Shown here in pieces: positions 17,687-27,199 of a DNA stretch of 40,976 bases. Numbering within the stretch: position 1 is the stretch's first letter; every line of letters starts with the position of its first letter. The notes under the pieces are model-generated. The model was not told the origin of the DNA. It saw only the letters and a program-made list of their open reading frames with translations, and searched no databases. Made by a program: the position numbers and the translations under genes. This DNA is from Candidatus Nitrosopumilus sp. (GTDB lineage Archaea > Thermoproteota > Nitrososphaeria > Nitrososphaerales > Nitrosopumilaceae), in contig JAONQT010000005.1 of assembly GCA_028448965.1 (NCBI GenBank), forward strand, positions 1 to 40,976. The letters are read 5' to 3'.

Positions 17687-18700
17687 TTGAAAATTGCTGT
17701 AATGGGAATGGGTGTAGCAGGCTCTTATCTAATGGCCAGACTAAAAGACTCGGAACATGATGTAACAGGATATGAAAGAATGCCAAGTGAAAGACATGAT
17801 TCAATTTGTGCATGGGGTACAATTAAAAAAGAATTAACTGATTTTTGTAAAAAAACTGGAAGAGATTTTAATGACTTTCTAATTCATGATGGAAAAGAAA
17901 TGCATGTTAAAATGAATGATAATGTAAAATTTGATATTGGTTTGAAAGGACTTTGTACTTACAATAAACTTGGATTGATTAAAGATTTCATTAAAGATTC
18001 TAATGTAATTTATGGAAAAGCTCCTAGATTAGCAGAAATTGAAAATGATTATGACATGATAGTGGACTGTACAGGATTTAACAGAAGTTACTTGCCAAAA
18101 ATGGAACAGGATTTCTATTTACCAACATACGAGTATAAAGTTGAATATGAAAACGGAGTTCCTTATGATGACTTTTACATTGAACCATTTCCAGGAATGT
18201 CAGGATACTTTTGGTACTTTCCATTAGGAGAAAAACATGCACATATTGGAGCAGGAGATTACAATAAAGATCACATAAAGGCAACAGATAGATTTTTGAA
18301 AAAACATGGAGGAAAAATTCTTGCAACAAAAGGACGTCCAATTAGATTAGCAACTCCAGATAAATGCAAACCATACTATTCAGGTAAAGTAGTAGGGGTT
18401 GGAGAATCAATTGGTACAGTGTATGCACTTCTAGGTGAAGGAATCATCCCATCTATGCAATGTGTGGAAATTTTCTTAGAAAACATGCATGATTTTGCAG
18501 CATATGAGAAGGCAATTGAGAAACACTATAGCGTTTATGCCAAAGTCTTTAATTTTGTAAGAGCAAAAATTCAAAATGACTTTAGTTTTCTCAAGGCACT
18601 ACCAGACTTTATTGCAATTTTCCGTTACATGAAAAGAAATGAAGACAGATTTGGAATGAAAATTAAAATTGCAGATTTACTAAAAGTTGCTAAAGCCTAA
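17687..18700 (+). CDS. Geranylgeranyl reductase family FAD-dependent oxidoreductase
   Basis: MKIAVMGMGVAGSYLMARL Rossmann; YFWYFPLGEKHAHIGAG; VGVGESIGTVYALLGEGIIPSM; TTG start with TATTTATT about 27 nt upstream. Confidence 0.85.
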   Translation: MKIAVMGMGVAGSYLMARLKDSEHDVTGYERMPSERHDSICAWGTIKKELTDFCKKTGRDFNDFLIHDGKEMHVKMNDNVKFDIGLKGLCTYNKLGLIKDFIKDSNVIYGKAPRLAEIENDYDMIVDCTGFNRSYLPKMEQDFYLPTYEYKVEYENGVPYDDFYIEPFPGMSGYFWYFPLGEKHAHIGAGDYNKDHIKATDRFLKKHGGKILATKGRPIRLATPDKCKPYYSGKVVGVGESIGTVYALLGEGIIPSMQCVEIFLENMHDFAAYEKAIEKHYSVYAKVFNFVRAKIQNDFSFLKALPDFIAIFRYMKRNEDRFGMKIKIADLLKVAKA

Positions 18701-19401
18701 GAAAAGCTAACAGCACTAAATCCTTCTCTATTAGTTCGATTTGATGCCATATTATAATCATAAATTGTTGTAGAATATGCTTGTAGTTCTTCTTTCATTT
18801 GATCTAAATTATCTGCAAGATAAAATCCAGGACAATCCCCTGTAAACTGATAAGTTGCATGTACACGAGCTTTTCCAGATTCATTTTCTAACCAACTAGC
18901 AAAGGGATAGAGATAACAAACTCCAGGTCTGTCAGGATGCATACTACATGCACCGGCATCATCTAAGAACCTACATGAAATGTGAGTTCCATCTTCTTCT
19001 GCAGTTTCATCAGTTTTTCTTTTGAGATTAATTGTAGTCATTGTAGTCATTTGTCCAGAAGGACCAGGTTCATCGTATGTTACAGTAAGAGTTTCATTTT
19101 TGATAAAATCAGCAGTATTTTTGTATTTCAGACCTTTACCAATTGTAATTAAATCATCAGAAGTTAATGGTAATCTTCCTTGTCTATCACAACAATTATG
19201 ACAGTCAGGCCAAAAACATTTCCATAAAATATATTTTTTTTCAGATTTGAGATAAGGAACATGAAAAACAACATCTTTGACTTTTACTGCAAAATCAGAG
19301 ACATCAGTAATTTTACCCAAGATGAATTTTCTCAAAATAGGATCAAATTCCCAATCTTTTTCTAACAAATCTAATGATTCTTGAATTTCATTTTGAGACA
19401 A
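18697..19401 (-). CDS. YkgJ-family Cys-rich (putative metal/Fe-S binding) protein
   Basis: KCFWPDCHNCCDRQGRLPLTSDDLITIGKGL...CRFLDDAGACSMHPDRPGVCYLYPF matches the YkgJ CxxxxCxxCC...C...C layout. Confidence 0.85.
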   Translation of the reverse strand: MSQNEIQESLDLLEKDWEFDPILRKFILGKITDVSDFAVKVKDVVFHVPYLKSEKKYILWKCFWPDCHNCCDRQGRLPLTSDDLITIGKGLKYKNTADFIKNETLTVTYDEPGPSGQMTTMTTINLKRKTDETAEEDGTHISCRFLDDAGACSMHPDRPGVCYLYPFASWLENESGKARVHATYQFTGDCPGFYLADNLDQMKEELQAYSTTIYDYNMASNRTNREGFSAVSFS

Positions 19402-19429
19402 GAGTATTCAGTTATAACCGCTTTTACAG

Positions 19430-19759
19430 ATGTTATTAATGTTGAGTGAAAAAGGGAAATATGCAGCAGCAACTGAGAACAGAAGATTTGTGTGGGCAGA
19501 AATTATTTGGCCTTTAATTTTAGAAATTAACGATATTACATTTTCATTAAAACAATTTCAAGAAAAACGTGAAAGAGTGTGTATAGAAAAAAATACAACA
19601 ATTACAATTGCCTCAAGAGGACTAGTTTCATTAGTTCTAAAAGGAATTTTATTAAAAGAAAACAATCTTTATTCACTTCATTACAAATTAATTCCATACA
19701 TGCGATTAAGAGCAGAATGCGATTATGCAACTGCAATCAATGAAGTTAGAATAAAATGA
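19430..19759 (+). CDS. Hypothetical protein
   Basis: 109 aa ORF in a gap with no competing long ORF; no recognised family. Confidence 0.5.
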   Translation: MLLMLSEKGKYAAATENRRFVWAEIIWPLILEINDITFSLKQFQEKRERVCIEKNTTITIASRGLVSLVLKGILLKENNLYSLHYKLIPYMRLRAECDYATAINEVRIK

Positions 19760-19767
19760 TTTTAGAG

Positions 19768-19855
19768 TAGCCCGAGGCAGATTCGAACTGCCGTCTCCGC
19801 CTATCCACTCTTGAGATCCAGAGGGCAGAATCCTTGACCACTAGACTATCGGGCT
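19768..19855 (-). tRNA. tRNA-Gln (anticodon CTG) with a short intron
   Basis: Acceptor AGCCCGA/TCGGGCT, D arm GTCTAGTGGTCAAGGAT, anticodon stem CTGCC/GGCGG, T arm GGCAG-TTCGAAT-CTGCC, discriminator A. A 22-nt anticodon loop implies a 15-nt intron (about 19802-19816). A1-U72 fits archaeal tRNA-Gln. Confidence 0.85.
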
Positions 19856-19918
19856 ACTTAACAGAAATTCAGGTAATTTAGAATATAATGATTTGGTGAA
19901 AATAGATTTGAAAGAATT

Positions 19919-20518
19919 CTATCGTGATGCTTGTGCAATACGTTCTAACTCGTGTCTTTTCTTTACTGATGGTGAGTTAGAATCATTATTTGCTGCAAGA
20001 ATTAATTGTTCAGCTAAATGTTCTTCAATTGGTTTAGGATTAGAAAATGTTGCTTCTTTTACTGAATCAGCAATAAATTTCAAAGCCATATCAACTCTTC
20101 TGATTGGTGCGACGTCAACGGATACATGGTATGTGGTACCACCATAAACAATTCTAGTAGTATCCTCAGTTGGAGCAGAAAATTCTATTGCTTTAACTAA
20201 TACCTGAACAGGATTTTGTCCTGTTTTTAATGCAATAATTTCAAAAGCAGTTTTCACAGTATTGATTAATTTAGTTTTTTTACCAGTCATTCTACCAGTA
20301 TTTTTTGCATATTTTTTACCAAAATGCATTGATTTGTTGATTAGTCTTTCAACAATGTTAACATCAGCTTTATTGAATCTCTTTAATGCAGAACGACCAA
20401 AAGTGTAAGGTAAAACTTGTTTTCTTAAAGATATGGCAGTCTTTAATCCAGGATCTACAATTTCAATATCAGATAAATCCCATTTTCTAAACAATAATAG
20501 ATTTTTTGTTTCAGCCAT
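19919..20518 (-). CDS. rps7: 30S ribosomal protein S7
   Basis: GRMTGKKTKLINTVKTAFEIIALKTGQNPVQVLVKAIEFSAPTEDTTRI...RRVDMALKFI. Confidence 0.96.
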   Translation of the reverse strand: MAETKNLLLFRKWDLSDIEIVDPGLKTAISLRKQVLPYTFGRSALKRFNKADVNIVERLINKSMHFGKKYAKNTGRMTGKKTKLINTVKTAFEIIALKTGQNPVQVLVKAIEFSAPTEDTTRIVYGGTTYHVSVDVAPIRRVDMALKFIADSVKEATFSNPKPIEEHLAEQLILAANNDSNSPSVKKRHELERIAQASR

Positions 20519-20520
20519 TC

Positions 20521-20958
20521 CTATCTCCTTGGTTTCTCCTTCTTTCCAATTACTAATTCATGAAGTGATGTACCATTAACTTTAGAAACTTTGAATCTAA
20601 CACCAGGAATATCTCCCATTGCACCACCTTGTGTTGCACCCATACCTTCAATGGTAACCTCATCGTGTTCATCTATGAAATTCATAGCACCGTCTCTTGG
20701 CAAGAATGCTGTAACGGATTTACCATTTCTAATTAATTGAACTCTAACACATTTTCTAATAGCAGAGTTTGGTTGTTTTGCAGCAATACCAACTTTTTCT
20801 AAAACAATACCACGTCCTTGTGGTGCACCTCCAAGAGGATCTGATTTTTTATCAATACCAAGTTTTCTTCTTTTGTAAGTAGAAATTGCCCAACGTTGTT
20901 TTTTCTTTTTAGTAGTTAGTACTCTACCGGCAAATAATCCTAATGGTGATTTTCTCAT
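20521..20958 (-). CDS. rps12: 30S ribosomal protein S12
   Basis: [62 protein letters not shown]. Confidence 0.97.
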   Translation of the reverse strand: MRKSPLGLFAGRVLTTKKKKQRWAISTYKRRKLGIDKKSDPLGGAPQGRGIVLEKVGIAAKQPNSAIRKCVRVQLIRNGKSVTAFLPRDGAMNFIDEHDEVTIEGMGATQGGAMGDIPGVRFKVSKVNGTSLHELVIGKKEKPRR

Positions 20959-20961
20959 ATC

Positions 20962-21426
20962 CTATAACTCCATGGTTGCCCTTTCAGGACTATTAATCAA
21001 TACACTCCCAATATCAAAATATCGTTTAGCCAATAATCTTGCTTTTTCAGCATTTCTACCCTCTCTACCAACTACAATTCCTTTCTTTCTTGGGTCTACC
21101 ATAACAATTGCCTGTTTTGTTCCATCTGCTCGCGTATTTAATTTTACTTCAGAAACTAGTTTATTGTTTAACAAATTAGTAAGAAATTTAGCTGGATCTT
21201 CGTCATATTCTACCAACTCAACATTACGTTTAACCATATTTTGTAAAGATTTGATATGCATGCCACCTTTACCAATTGCAAGTCCCATTTTACCAGTGTT
21301 TACCACAAAAATTACTCTATCTTGTTTTTCATCTTCAATACAATCTCTTGCAACTGCACCAGTTACATTTTGAAATAATGACATCATTCGCATTTGATCA
21401 GTTGAAAGTTTAATGGCTTGTGTCAT
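20962..21426 (-). CDS. nusA: NusA-like KH-domain transcription factor
   Basis: MGLAIGKGGMHIKSLQNMVKRNVELVEY...VDPRKKGIVVGREGRNAEKARLLAKRYFDI; between L30e and S12. Confidence 0.93.
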   Translation of the reverse strand: MTQAIKLSTDQMRMMSLFQNVTGAVARDCIEDEKQDRVIFVVNTGKMGLAIGKGGMHIKSLQNMVKRNVELVEYDEDPAKFLTNLLNNKLVSEVKLNTRADGTKQAIVMVDPRKKGIVVGREGRNAEKARLLAKRYFDIGSVLINSPERATMEL

Positions 21427-21490
21427 AAGAATTCCTGTTTATCTCCAAGCCAAAAATGTCTCATTTAAACTTAGGTTAGACAAAACAGAG

Positions 21491-21814
21491 TTAGACATTT
21501 TTTTCCTCAGTTTCTGTATCTTTTAAAATTGATTTGATATTTCCCTCATCGATTGCTGTAAATGAAATTGTTGAAATTCTAAATTGTAAGCCGCACAGTC
21601 TACCCAGTGCAACTGAAGTTCCTTGAAAGTTTACTAGAGGTACTTTTTGTTTTTTTGCATCAGATTCAATTTTCTCAAGCATTTTTTTATCTACTGATTG
21701 AGATAATACAATTAACTTGGAATTATTTACAGAGTTCAAAACTTCTTTACTACCCATAGTTAACTTGTTTTCTTTACGGGCATCCTTCAATGATTTTTCA
21801 AGTATTTTACTCAT
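21491..21814 (-). CDS. rpl30e: 50S ribosomal protein L30e (L7Ae family)
   Basis: LTMGSKEVLNSVNNSKLIVLSQSVDKKMLEKIESDAKKQKVPLVNFQGTSVALGRLCG; position in the RNAP-S12 cluster. Confidence 0.88.
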   Translation of the reverse strand: MSKILEKSLKDARKENKLTMGSKEVLNSVNNSKLIVLSQSVDKKMLEKIESDAKKQKVPLVNFQGTSVALGRLCGLQFRISTISFTAIDEGNIKSILKDTETEEKNV

Positions 21815-21937
21815 GTATTTTCCTTATCACGATCGTCTTGACAGGGCTTTATAGGTTTATTGAAAAAATATTTGTATATATTAAAAAAATCAGATTAAAA
21901 TAATTTTTTTAATATAATAAAATTAAATTTAATGATA

Positions 21938-23116
21938 TCAATCAACGGTGATAATTGTAAATGTAGGTGGGCTTATCGGTATTAGTTCATTTAAGGAATT
22001 CCAGACATAAGTTTCCAAAATATAAGTATCAGATTTTGGAGGAATCCAAGATTGAGAAATATCTAAAATTTGATTAGGAGATAATTGTCCTTGAATCCAA
22101 GATAGTGAAATTACAGAGTCATTAGAATTTTTTATTTGGAAAAAATAAATAAATTCTTGATTATAACTAACTTTATTTTCAACGATTCCAACTATTTGCA
22201 TTTGTAAATTTGAAAGATAGTTAGTTATAGGATTACCAGAACTATCAGATAAAAAAATTGGAGAAACTTGTATTCGGTTGATAGGTAAAATTGAAGAATT
22301 AATCGTTGCAAAAGTTTCAACATATTGATTATCAGATTTTGAAAATGGTTTTGGTAATGTATGATCATCATATTTTGCAAAAATTTTATCACCAGGAAGT
22401 GCATAAAGTCTATTCCCACTAGAAGTTTCAGTAGATATCTGGATGGTTGCAATAAAATCACCAGAACGTTCGGATGTTTCCATTGCAATAACTTGTATTC
22501 CCCCATTATCTGAATCTGAAAAAACTTCTACAGTAGTGGTATCAATTATTTCAGGATTTAAATTTAAATCAGAATCAATCACACGAATTTGAACAGGATC
22601 ATTTGTAAGAAAAATATCTTTTGAAAATTGAATTACACCATGATTCCAACTTATCGGAAATGATTCAACAAGTACAACACCATCTGCAAATTCAAATGAA
22701 ACAGTGATTGAATCATCATTATCAGATTCTAAAAATCCATTTGTTGGTCCATTTCCAATAGTTTTAGGATTTGTATCAAAAATTCCATCACCGTTAACGT
22801 CATGTAAGAAACCTGTAAGAATTACTTCGCCAGAAAAAATTCCAGAATTTGAAGAAGTTTCTGTAAATCTATATGGTTTTAAAAAATTGTCACCAGATGA
22901 AATTTTGATTGCATGAGATTCAGTTTGACCAATAGAATCAATTTGATTTGGATTACTATTCCAACTAGGTGCGATAATAGAAATAATAATTTTATCAGTC
23001 CAAGAATAAACAGGTTTATCTGTAAAAATTGGTGCAAAAGGTTTTTGGTAATCTGGAATAGATTCAGCATAAACTGGCCCAAAAAGTACAAGAAATACTA
23101 ATAAAAATTCATACAT
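21938..23116 (-). CDS. Secreted beta-rich surface protein
   Basis: N-terminal signal peptide (MYEFLLVFLVLFGPVYAES) and repeated extracellular motifs (KPYRFTETSSNSGIFSGEVILTGF; METSERSGDFIATIQI). Confidence 0.7.
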   Translation of the reverse strand: MYEFLLVFLVLFGPVYAESIPDYQKPFAPIFTDKPVYSWTDKIIISIIAPSWNSNPNQIDSIGQTESHAIKISSGDNFLKPYRFTETSSNSGIFSGEVILTGFLHDVNGDGIFDTNPKTIGNGPTNGFLESDNDDSITVSFEFADGVVLVESFPISWNHGVIQFSKDIFLTNDPVQIRVIDSDLNLNPEIIDTTTVEVFSDSDNGGIQVIAMETSERSGDFIATIQISTETSSGNRLYALPGDKIFAKYDDHTLPKPFSKSDNQYVETFATINSSILPINRIQVSPIFLSDSSGNPITNYLSNLQMQIVGIVENKVSYNQEFIYFFQIKNSNDSVISLSWIQGQLSPNQILDISQSWIPPKSDTYILETYVWNSLNELIPISPPTFTIITVD

Positions 23117-23166
23117 ACATCATATTAGTTAAAATCAGATTTAATGCTTGATAATATTTTTTAAAG

Positions 23167-23400
23167 TTAGTCAGTAGGTAAGGATATTGCTAAAATATTA
23201 TCTCCACGTAACAGAATTTTTCCAAGACTAAGATGTTTTTCTTCAGAAATATCTTCAGCATTATTTAAAGTAAGATTCATGTGAATATCAAAATCAATCA
23301 AAGTTCCTTGAACAGTTTTAGTGTTTCTTAAACGTAGTAAAACAATTTTTCCTTGACAAGCACTCATTACTGTAGAAATTTCATCAGCCATAATTATCAC
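23167..23400 (-). CDS. LSm/Sm-like archaeal protein
   Basis: CQGKIVLLRLRNTKTVQGTLIDFDIHMNLTLNNAEDI...GKILLRGDNILAISL (Sm1/Sm2 motifs). Confidence 0.93.
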   Translation of the reverse strand: MIIMADEISTVMSACQGKIVLLRLRNTKTVQGTLIDFDIHMNLTLNNAEDISEEKHLSLGKILLRGDNILAISLPTD

Positions 23401-23406
23401 TTAATT

Positions 23407-26400
23407 TTATTTTTTCTTGCTCACTTGCATGTACAAGTCAACAGTACCACTTCCAATTGGGATTTGACTACCAACAATTACATTTTCAGTTATACCCTTG
23501 AGTGCTTCAACTTCGCCTTGAAGTGCTGCATGGGCTATAGTTGGTACAGTAATTTCGAATGCGGCTCTTGCAAGAACACTATCTTTAGTACCAGCAATTC
23601 CATGTCTACCAATTTGTTGCATGTAACCTCTAGAACACATTAAGTCAGATACCAACATGATGTATCGATTATCTACTTCTAAACCTTGATCTCCCAATGT
23701 ATGTTGAAGTTCACTGATTAATGCATTTCTTGCTGCTTCAATACCCAAAGTTCCTGCAATTTCAAAGACATTATTTGTTCTAACATCTCTTTTATCAATA
23801 CCTTTGACCTCAAGTACTTTAGCAATATTTGAACCAGTGGTTTGAATTACCCATTCGTCATCTTTTTGAACTAATGTTACCCGTTCAATATCAGGAACTC
23901 CTTTAACAGTTGTATTGAGAACTTTATTTCTAATTGCAATTGCAATAGCAGTATCAGCTTCATCAACTAAATTCAATGTAATTAATTCACCAGTTACTTC
24001 CATCTTGAATTTTTTATTTGATGAAAGTGATGCTTCAACTTCTGCAACAGAGCAACCTCTTTCTTTAAGTCGTTTTTCACTTAAAATTAATTTAATGTTA
24101 GTAGAATAGTCAGTTTCAGTATCTGCAATTAAGGCACTTACTTTAGTCTGTAAAACATTTCGTGCAACTTCAATTGCTTTTTCTCTATTATTTTTAATAT
24201 CTTTCTCTAAATAAACATCCATAGTTGGAGTAACAGGTTTCTTTCTGGCATCAACTAGTTCAATTAATCTTGGAAGACCTAATGTAACATTTCTTTCCTT
24301 AATTCCTGCAAAGTGGAATGTTCTCAAAGTCATCTGAGTACCAGGTTCACCAATAGATTGAGCAGTTACAATTCCTACTGCTTGTCCAGGCTCTACACGA
24401 GCCTTATCGTAAAGTGAAAGACCTTTTTTACATACTGCTTCAACACCAGGTTTACTAAGACCTGATTTGTTTAATGCATCAGTTACAAGTTTAGTTAATC
24501 TTGGATTAAATGTATTAGTATATTTTTTGGTAATTTTCTCAATTTCATCTTTTGTTGCTTTTGTTCCAGAATCAATCATAGTTTGGGATGCAGCTAATCT
24601 ACTTGGATTAAAGGCCTCACCATGATCACTTTTCTGTACATCAATACCATCTTCACCATAAAGGAATTGAACAATATGACCGTGTGGGTCTCTTACAGTT
24701 CCATCATATTCTAATCTAATATGTTCTAGTGCATTGATCAATCTACGTTGCATGTAACCACTTTGTTGTGTTCTAACTGCAGTATCTACAAGTCCTTCAC
24801 GACCACCCATTGCGTGGAAGAAGAATTCTAATGCAGTTAATCCAGTTCTGTAATTTGATTTTACAAATCCATGAGCATCAGGATTACTGTCATGTTGTTT
24901 ATAGTGAGTTAATGCACGATTTGCATATCCAGTACTCATTCTATTACCTCTTCTAGACTGTTGACCTAATGCTCCAGCCATCTGACCTACGTTAAGTGCT
25001 GAACCCCTAGCACCAGTGGTTGCCATAATTTTTCCAGCATTACCATCATCAAGAGAATCGTTTGCAGTATCGCCTGCTTTAACTCTGGCTTTACCTAATT
25101 CGTTTACAATGTAAGCCTCTAATGCTTCTTCAGCTTTCATACCTCTTGTAAGTTTCAATGTTCCTTTTTCATATTGAGAAGTTAAATCTGCAACAACATC
25201 ATATGTATCGCTAATATCATCCAGAATTTGTTTCTCATTCTTTTCTGGAACTTCAAGATCACCATAACCATAACTGAAACCATAATGGGTAATGAATTGT
25301 TTTACCATAATGAGAATAGAGTTTAAGAAATTTTTCCCAACAGCATTACCATAATCTTTGGTAATTCTGTGTAAGACACTTTCTGGTTCTTCTGCACCTA
25401 TTGACGTTTTATCAATTACACCACTGATTAATTCACCGTTTTTAATTACAACATCATTTGATTTTCCACCAGTACCCTTTGACCATTTTGATGTAAGTAC
25501 ATAGTTGAAGTCACTTGGTAAGAATAATGAGAATAATTGTTTTCCAGTATATGCTGGACCATCTTTTGTTTTGGTACCAGGTTTTGGAAGTGGATCAGTA
25601 TATCCACCTAGCATTGCATAGTTTGAAAATTCTTGAACAGACAAAACAGTATCATCTTTTGTAAGAAGATATGCACCAGTGACAAAGTCTCTTAGTGCTC
25701 CAATAATTGGACCACCATATCTTGGTGAAATTAGTTGATCTTGAACTCTCATCAAAAGAATTGCTTCTGCTCTTGCCTCTTCACTTTGAGGTACGTGAAG
25801 ATTCATTTCATCACCATCAAAGTCTGCATTATATGGTGGACAAACAGATGGGTGTAATCTGAAAGTTTTACCAGGAAGTACTCTCACATAGTGAGCCATG
25901 ATGGACATCTGGTGAAGTGATGGTTGTCTGTTAAACATTACAATATCTTTGTCTGCAAGATGTCTTTCTATCAAATATCCAATTTCAAGTGTTTCAGCAA
26001 TTGTTGAACGATCTTCAACAAAGTCTAATCTAATTTTTACACCATCTGGTCTTACAATATAGTTAACACCTGGGAATTTTTCAGGTCCATTAATTACTAA
26101 AGTTCGCATTCTTTCAATATTCCATTCAGTTACAATTTCAGGAATTGTTAATTTCATAGCAACCTGTTCTGGAACACCGACTTCAGACAAATCTAAGTTA
26201 GGATCAGGTGAAATTACAGTTCTACTAGAAAAGTCAACTCTCTTTCCAGATAAGGAACCTCTGAATCTACCTTCTTTTCCTTTGAGTCTTTGAGTTAATG
26301 TTTTTAGAGGACGTCCAGAACGATGATGAGCTTGTGGAATTCCAGAAACTTCATTATCAAAATAGGTAGTAGAATGATACTGTAACAAATCTACTAAATC

Positions 26401-27198
26401 TTGAACAATTAATGGAGGGGTTCCAGCTTCTTTACTTTCTTTTAATCTCTGATTAACTCTAATGATATCAACCATCTTGTGTGTCAAATCATCTTCAGAT
26501 CTAATTCCAGTTTCAAGAATAATTGAAGGTCTAACAGTTACAGGTGGTACAGGTAGAGCTTGAAGAATAAACCATTCTGGTCTTGCAGTTACAGGATCAT
26601 AATTTAACAAAGATAAATCATCATCAAGTATTTGTGAAAATCTTTCTCTAATTGTAATTGGTAATAATCTATGTTCACCAATTTCTGTTTTTTCTACAAA
26701 AATTGTTGGTTTTGTAAATACTAATTCATATTGTGTTTTTCCACAATGAGGACATTCTTTTGCTTTCTTTGCTTTTTCAATAATTTGTTCAGGAATACGT
26801 TTTTGAGAAACAACAGTATAAGCAGCATGTTTGTCTTTAATTTTTTGAAATGCATTCAGATCTTCTTGAGGAACTTTTAATCTATTACAAGAACGACATG
26901 TAGATTGTAATAATTTATAGATATTATCAATAAATGCAATATGTAAAATTGGTTCTGCAAGTTCAATATGTCCAAAATGTCCAGGACATCTAGCTGCAGT
27001 ATTTCCACAAGTTAAGCATTTTTGACCAGGTTCAAGAGTACCTAATCTTCCATCCATTAGACCTCCTTGAACCGGCATTCCATCTTCATCATATGTTTCA
27101 GGGGCAGTAATTTCAGCCACAGAATATTTTCTAATTTCAGTTGGAGACCATACAGAAAAACGAATTCCATCAATTGCTTTAATTGCTTGAATAGACAT
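23407..27198 (-). CDS. rpoA: DNA-directed RNA polymerase subunit A (A' and A'' in one 1263-aa protein)
   Basis: NADFDGDEMNLHVPQSEEARAEA, RQPSLHQMSIMAH and the A''-type GEPGTQMTLRTFHFAGIKERNVTLGLPRLIEL in a single ORF. Confidence 0.97.
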   Translation of the reverse strand: MSIQAIKAIDGIRFSVWSPTEIRKYSVAEITAPETYDEDGMPVQGGLMDGRLGTLEPGQKCLTCGNTAARCPGHFGHIELAEPILHIAFIDNIYKLLQSTCRSCNRLKVPQEDLNAFQKIKDKHAAYTVVSQKRIPEQIIEKAKKAKECPHCGKTQYELVFTKPTIFVEKTEIGEHRLLPITIRERFSQILDDDLSLLNYDPVTARPEWFILQALPVPPVTVRPSIILETGIRSEDDLTHKMVDIIRVNQRLKESKEAGTPPLIVQDLVDLLQYHSTTYFDNEVSGIPQAHHRSGRPLKTLTQRLKGKEGRFRGSLSGKRVDFSSRTVISPDPNLDLSEVGVPEQVAMKLTIPEIVTEWNIERMRTLVINGPEKFPGVNYIVRPDGVKIRLDFVEDRSTIAETLEIGYLIERHLADKDIVMFNRQPSLHQMSIMAHYVRVLPGKTFRLHPSVCPPYNADFDGDEMNLHVPQSEEARAEAILLMRVQDQLISPRYGGPIIGALRDFVTGAYLLTKDDTVLSVQEFSNYAMLGGYTDPLPKPGTKTKDGPAYTGKQLFSLFLPSDFNYVLTSKWSKGTGGKSNDVVIKNGELISGVIDKTSIGAEEPESVLHRITKDYGNAVGKNFLNSILIMVKQFITHYGFSYGYGDLEVPEKNEKQILDDISDTYDVVADLTSQYEKGTLKLTRGMKAEEALEAYIVNELGKARVKAGDTANDSLDDGNAGKIMATTGARGSALNVGQMAGALGQQSRRGNRMSTGYANRALTHYKQHDSNPDAHGFVKSNYRTGLTALEFFFHAMGGREGLVDTAVRTQQSGYMQRRLINALEHIRLEYDGTVRDPHGHIVQFLYGEDGIDVQKSDHGEAFNPSRLAASQTMIDSGTKATKDEIEKITKKYTNTFNPRLTKLVTDALNKSGLSKPGVEAVCKKGLSLYDKARVEPGQAVGIVTAQSIGEPGTQMTLRTFHFAGIKERNVTLGLPRLIELVDARKKPVTPTMDVYLEKDIKNNREKAIEVARNVLQTKVSALIADTETDYSTNIKLILSEKRLKERGCSVAEVEASLSSNKKFKMEVTGELITLNLVDEADTAIAIAIRNKVLNTTVKGVPDIERVTLVQKDDEWVIQTTGSNIAKVLEVKGIDKRDVRTNNVFEIAGTLGIEAARNALISELQHTLGDQGLEVDNRYIMLVSDLMCSRGYMQQIGRHGIAGTKDSVLARAAFEITVPTIAHAALQGEVEALKGITENVIVGSQIPIGSGTVDLYMQVSKKK

Positions 27199-27199
27199 C

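Noticed and set aside
20972-21373. 133-aa plus ORF antisense to the nusA-like gene
   Set aside because: Shadow ORF; the minus strand has strong KH-domain coding signal.
22225-22506. 93-aa minus ORF inside the secreted protein gene
   Set aside because: Out-of-frame overlap with a longer ORF that has a signal peptide and repeated motifs.
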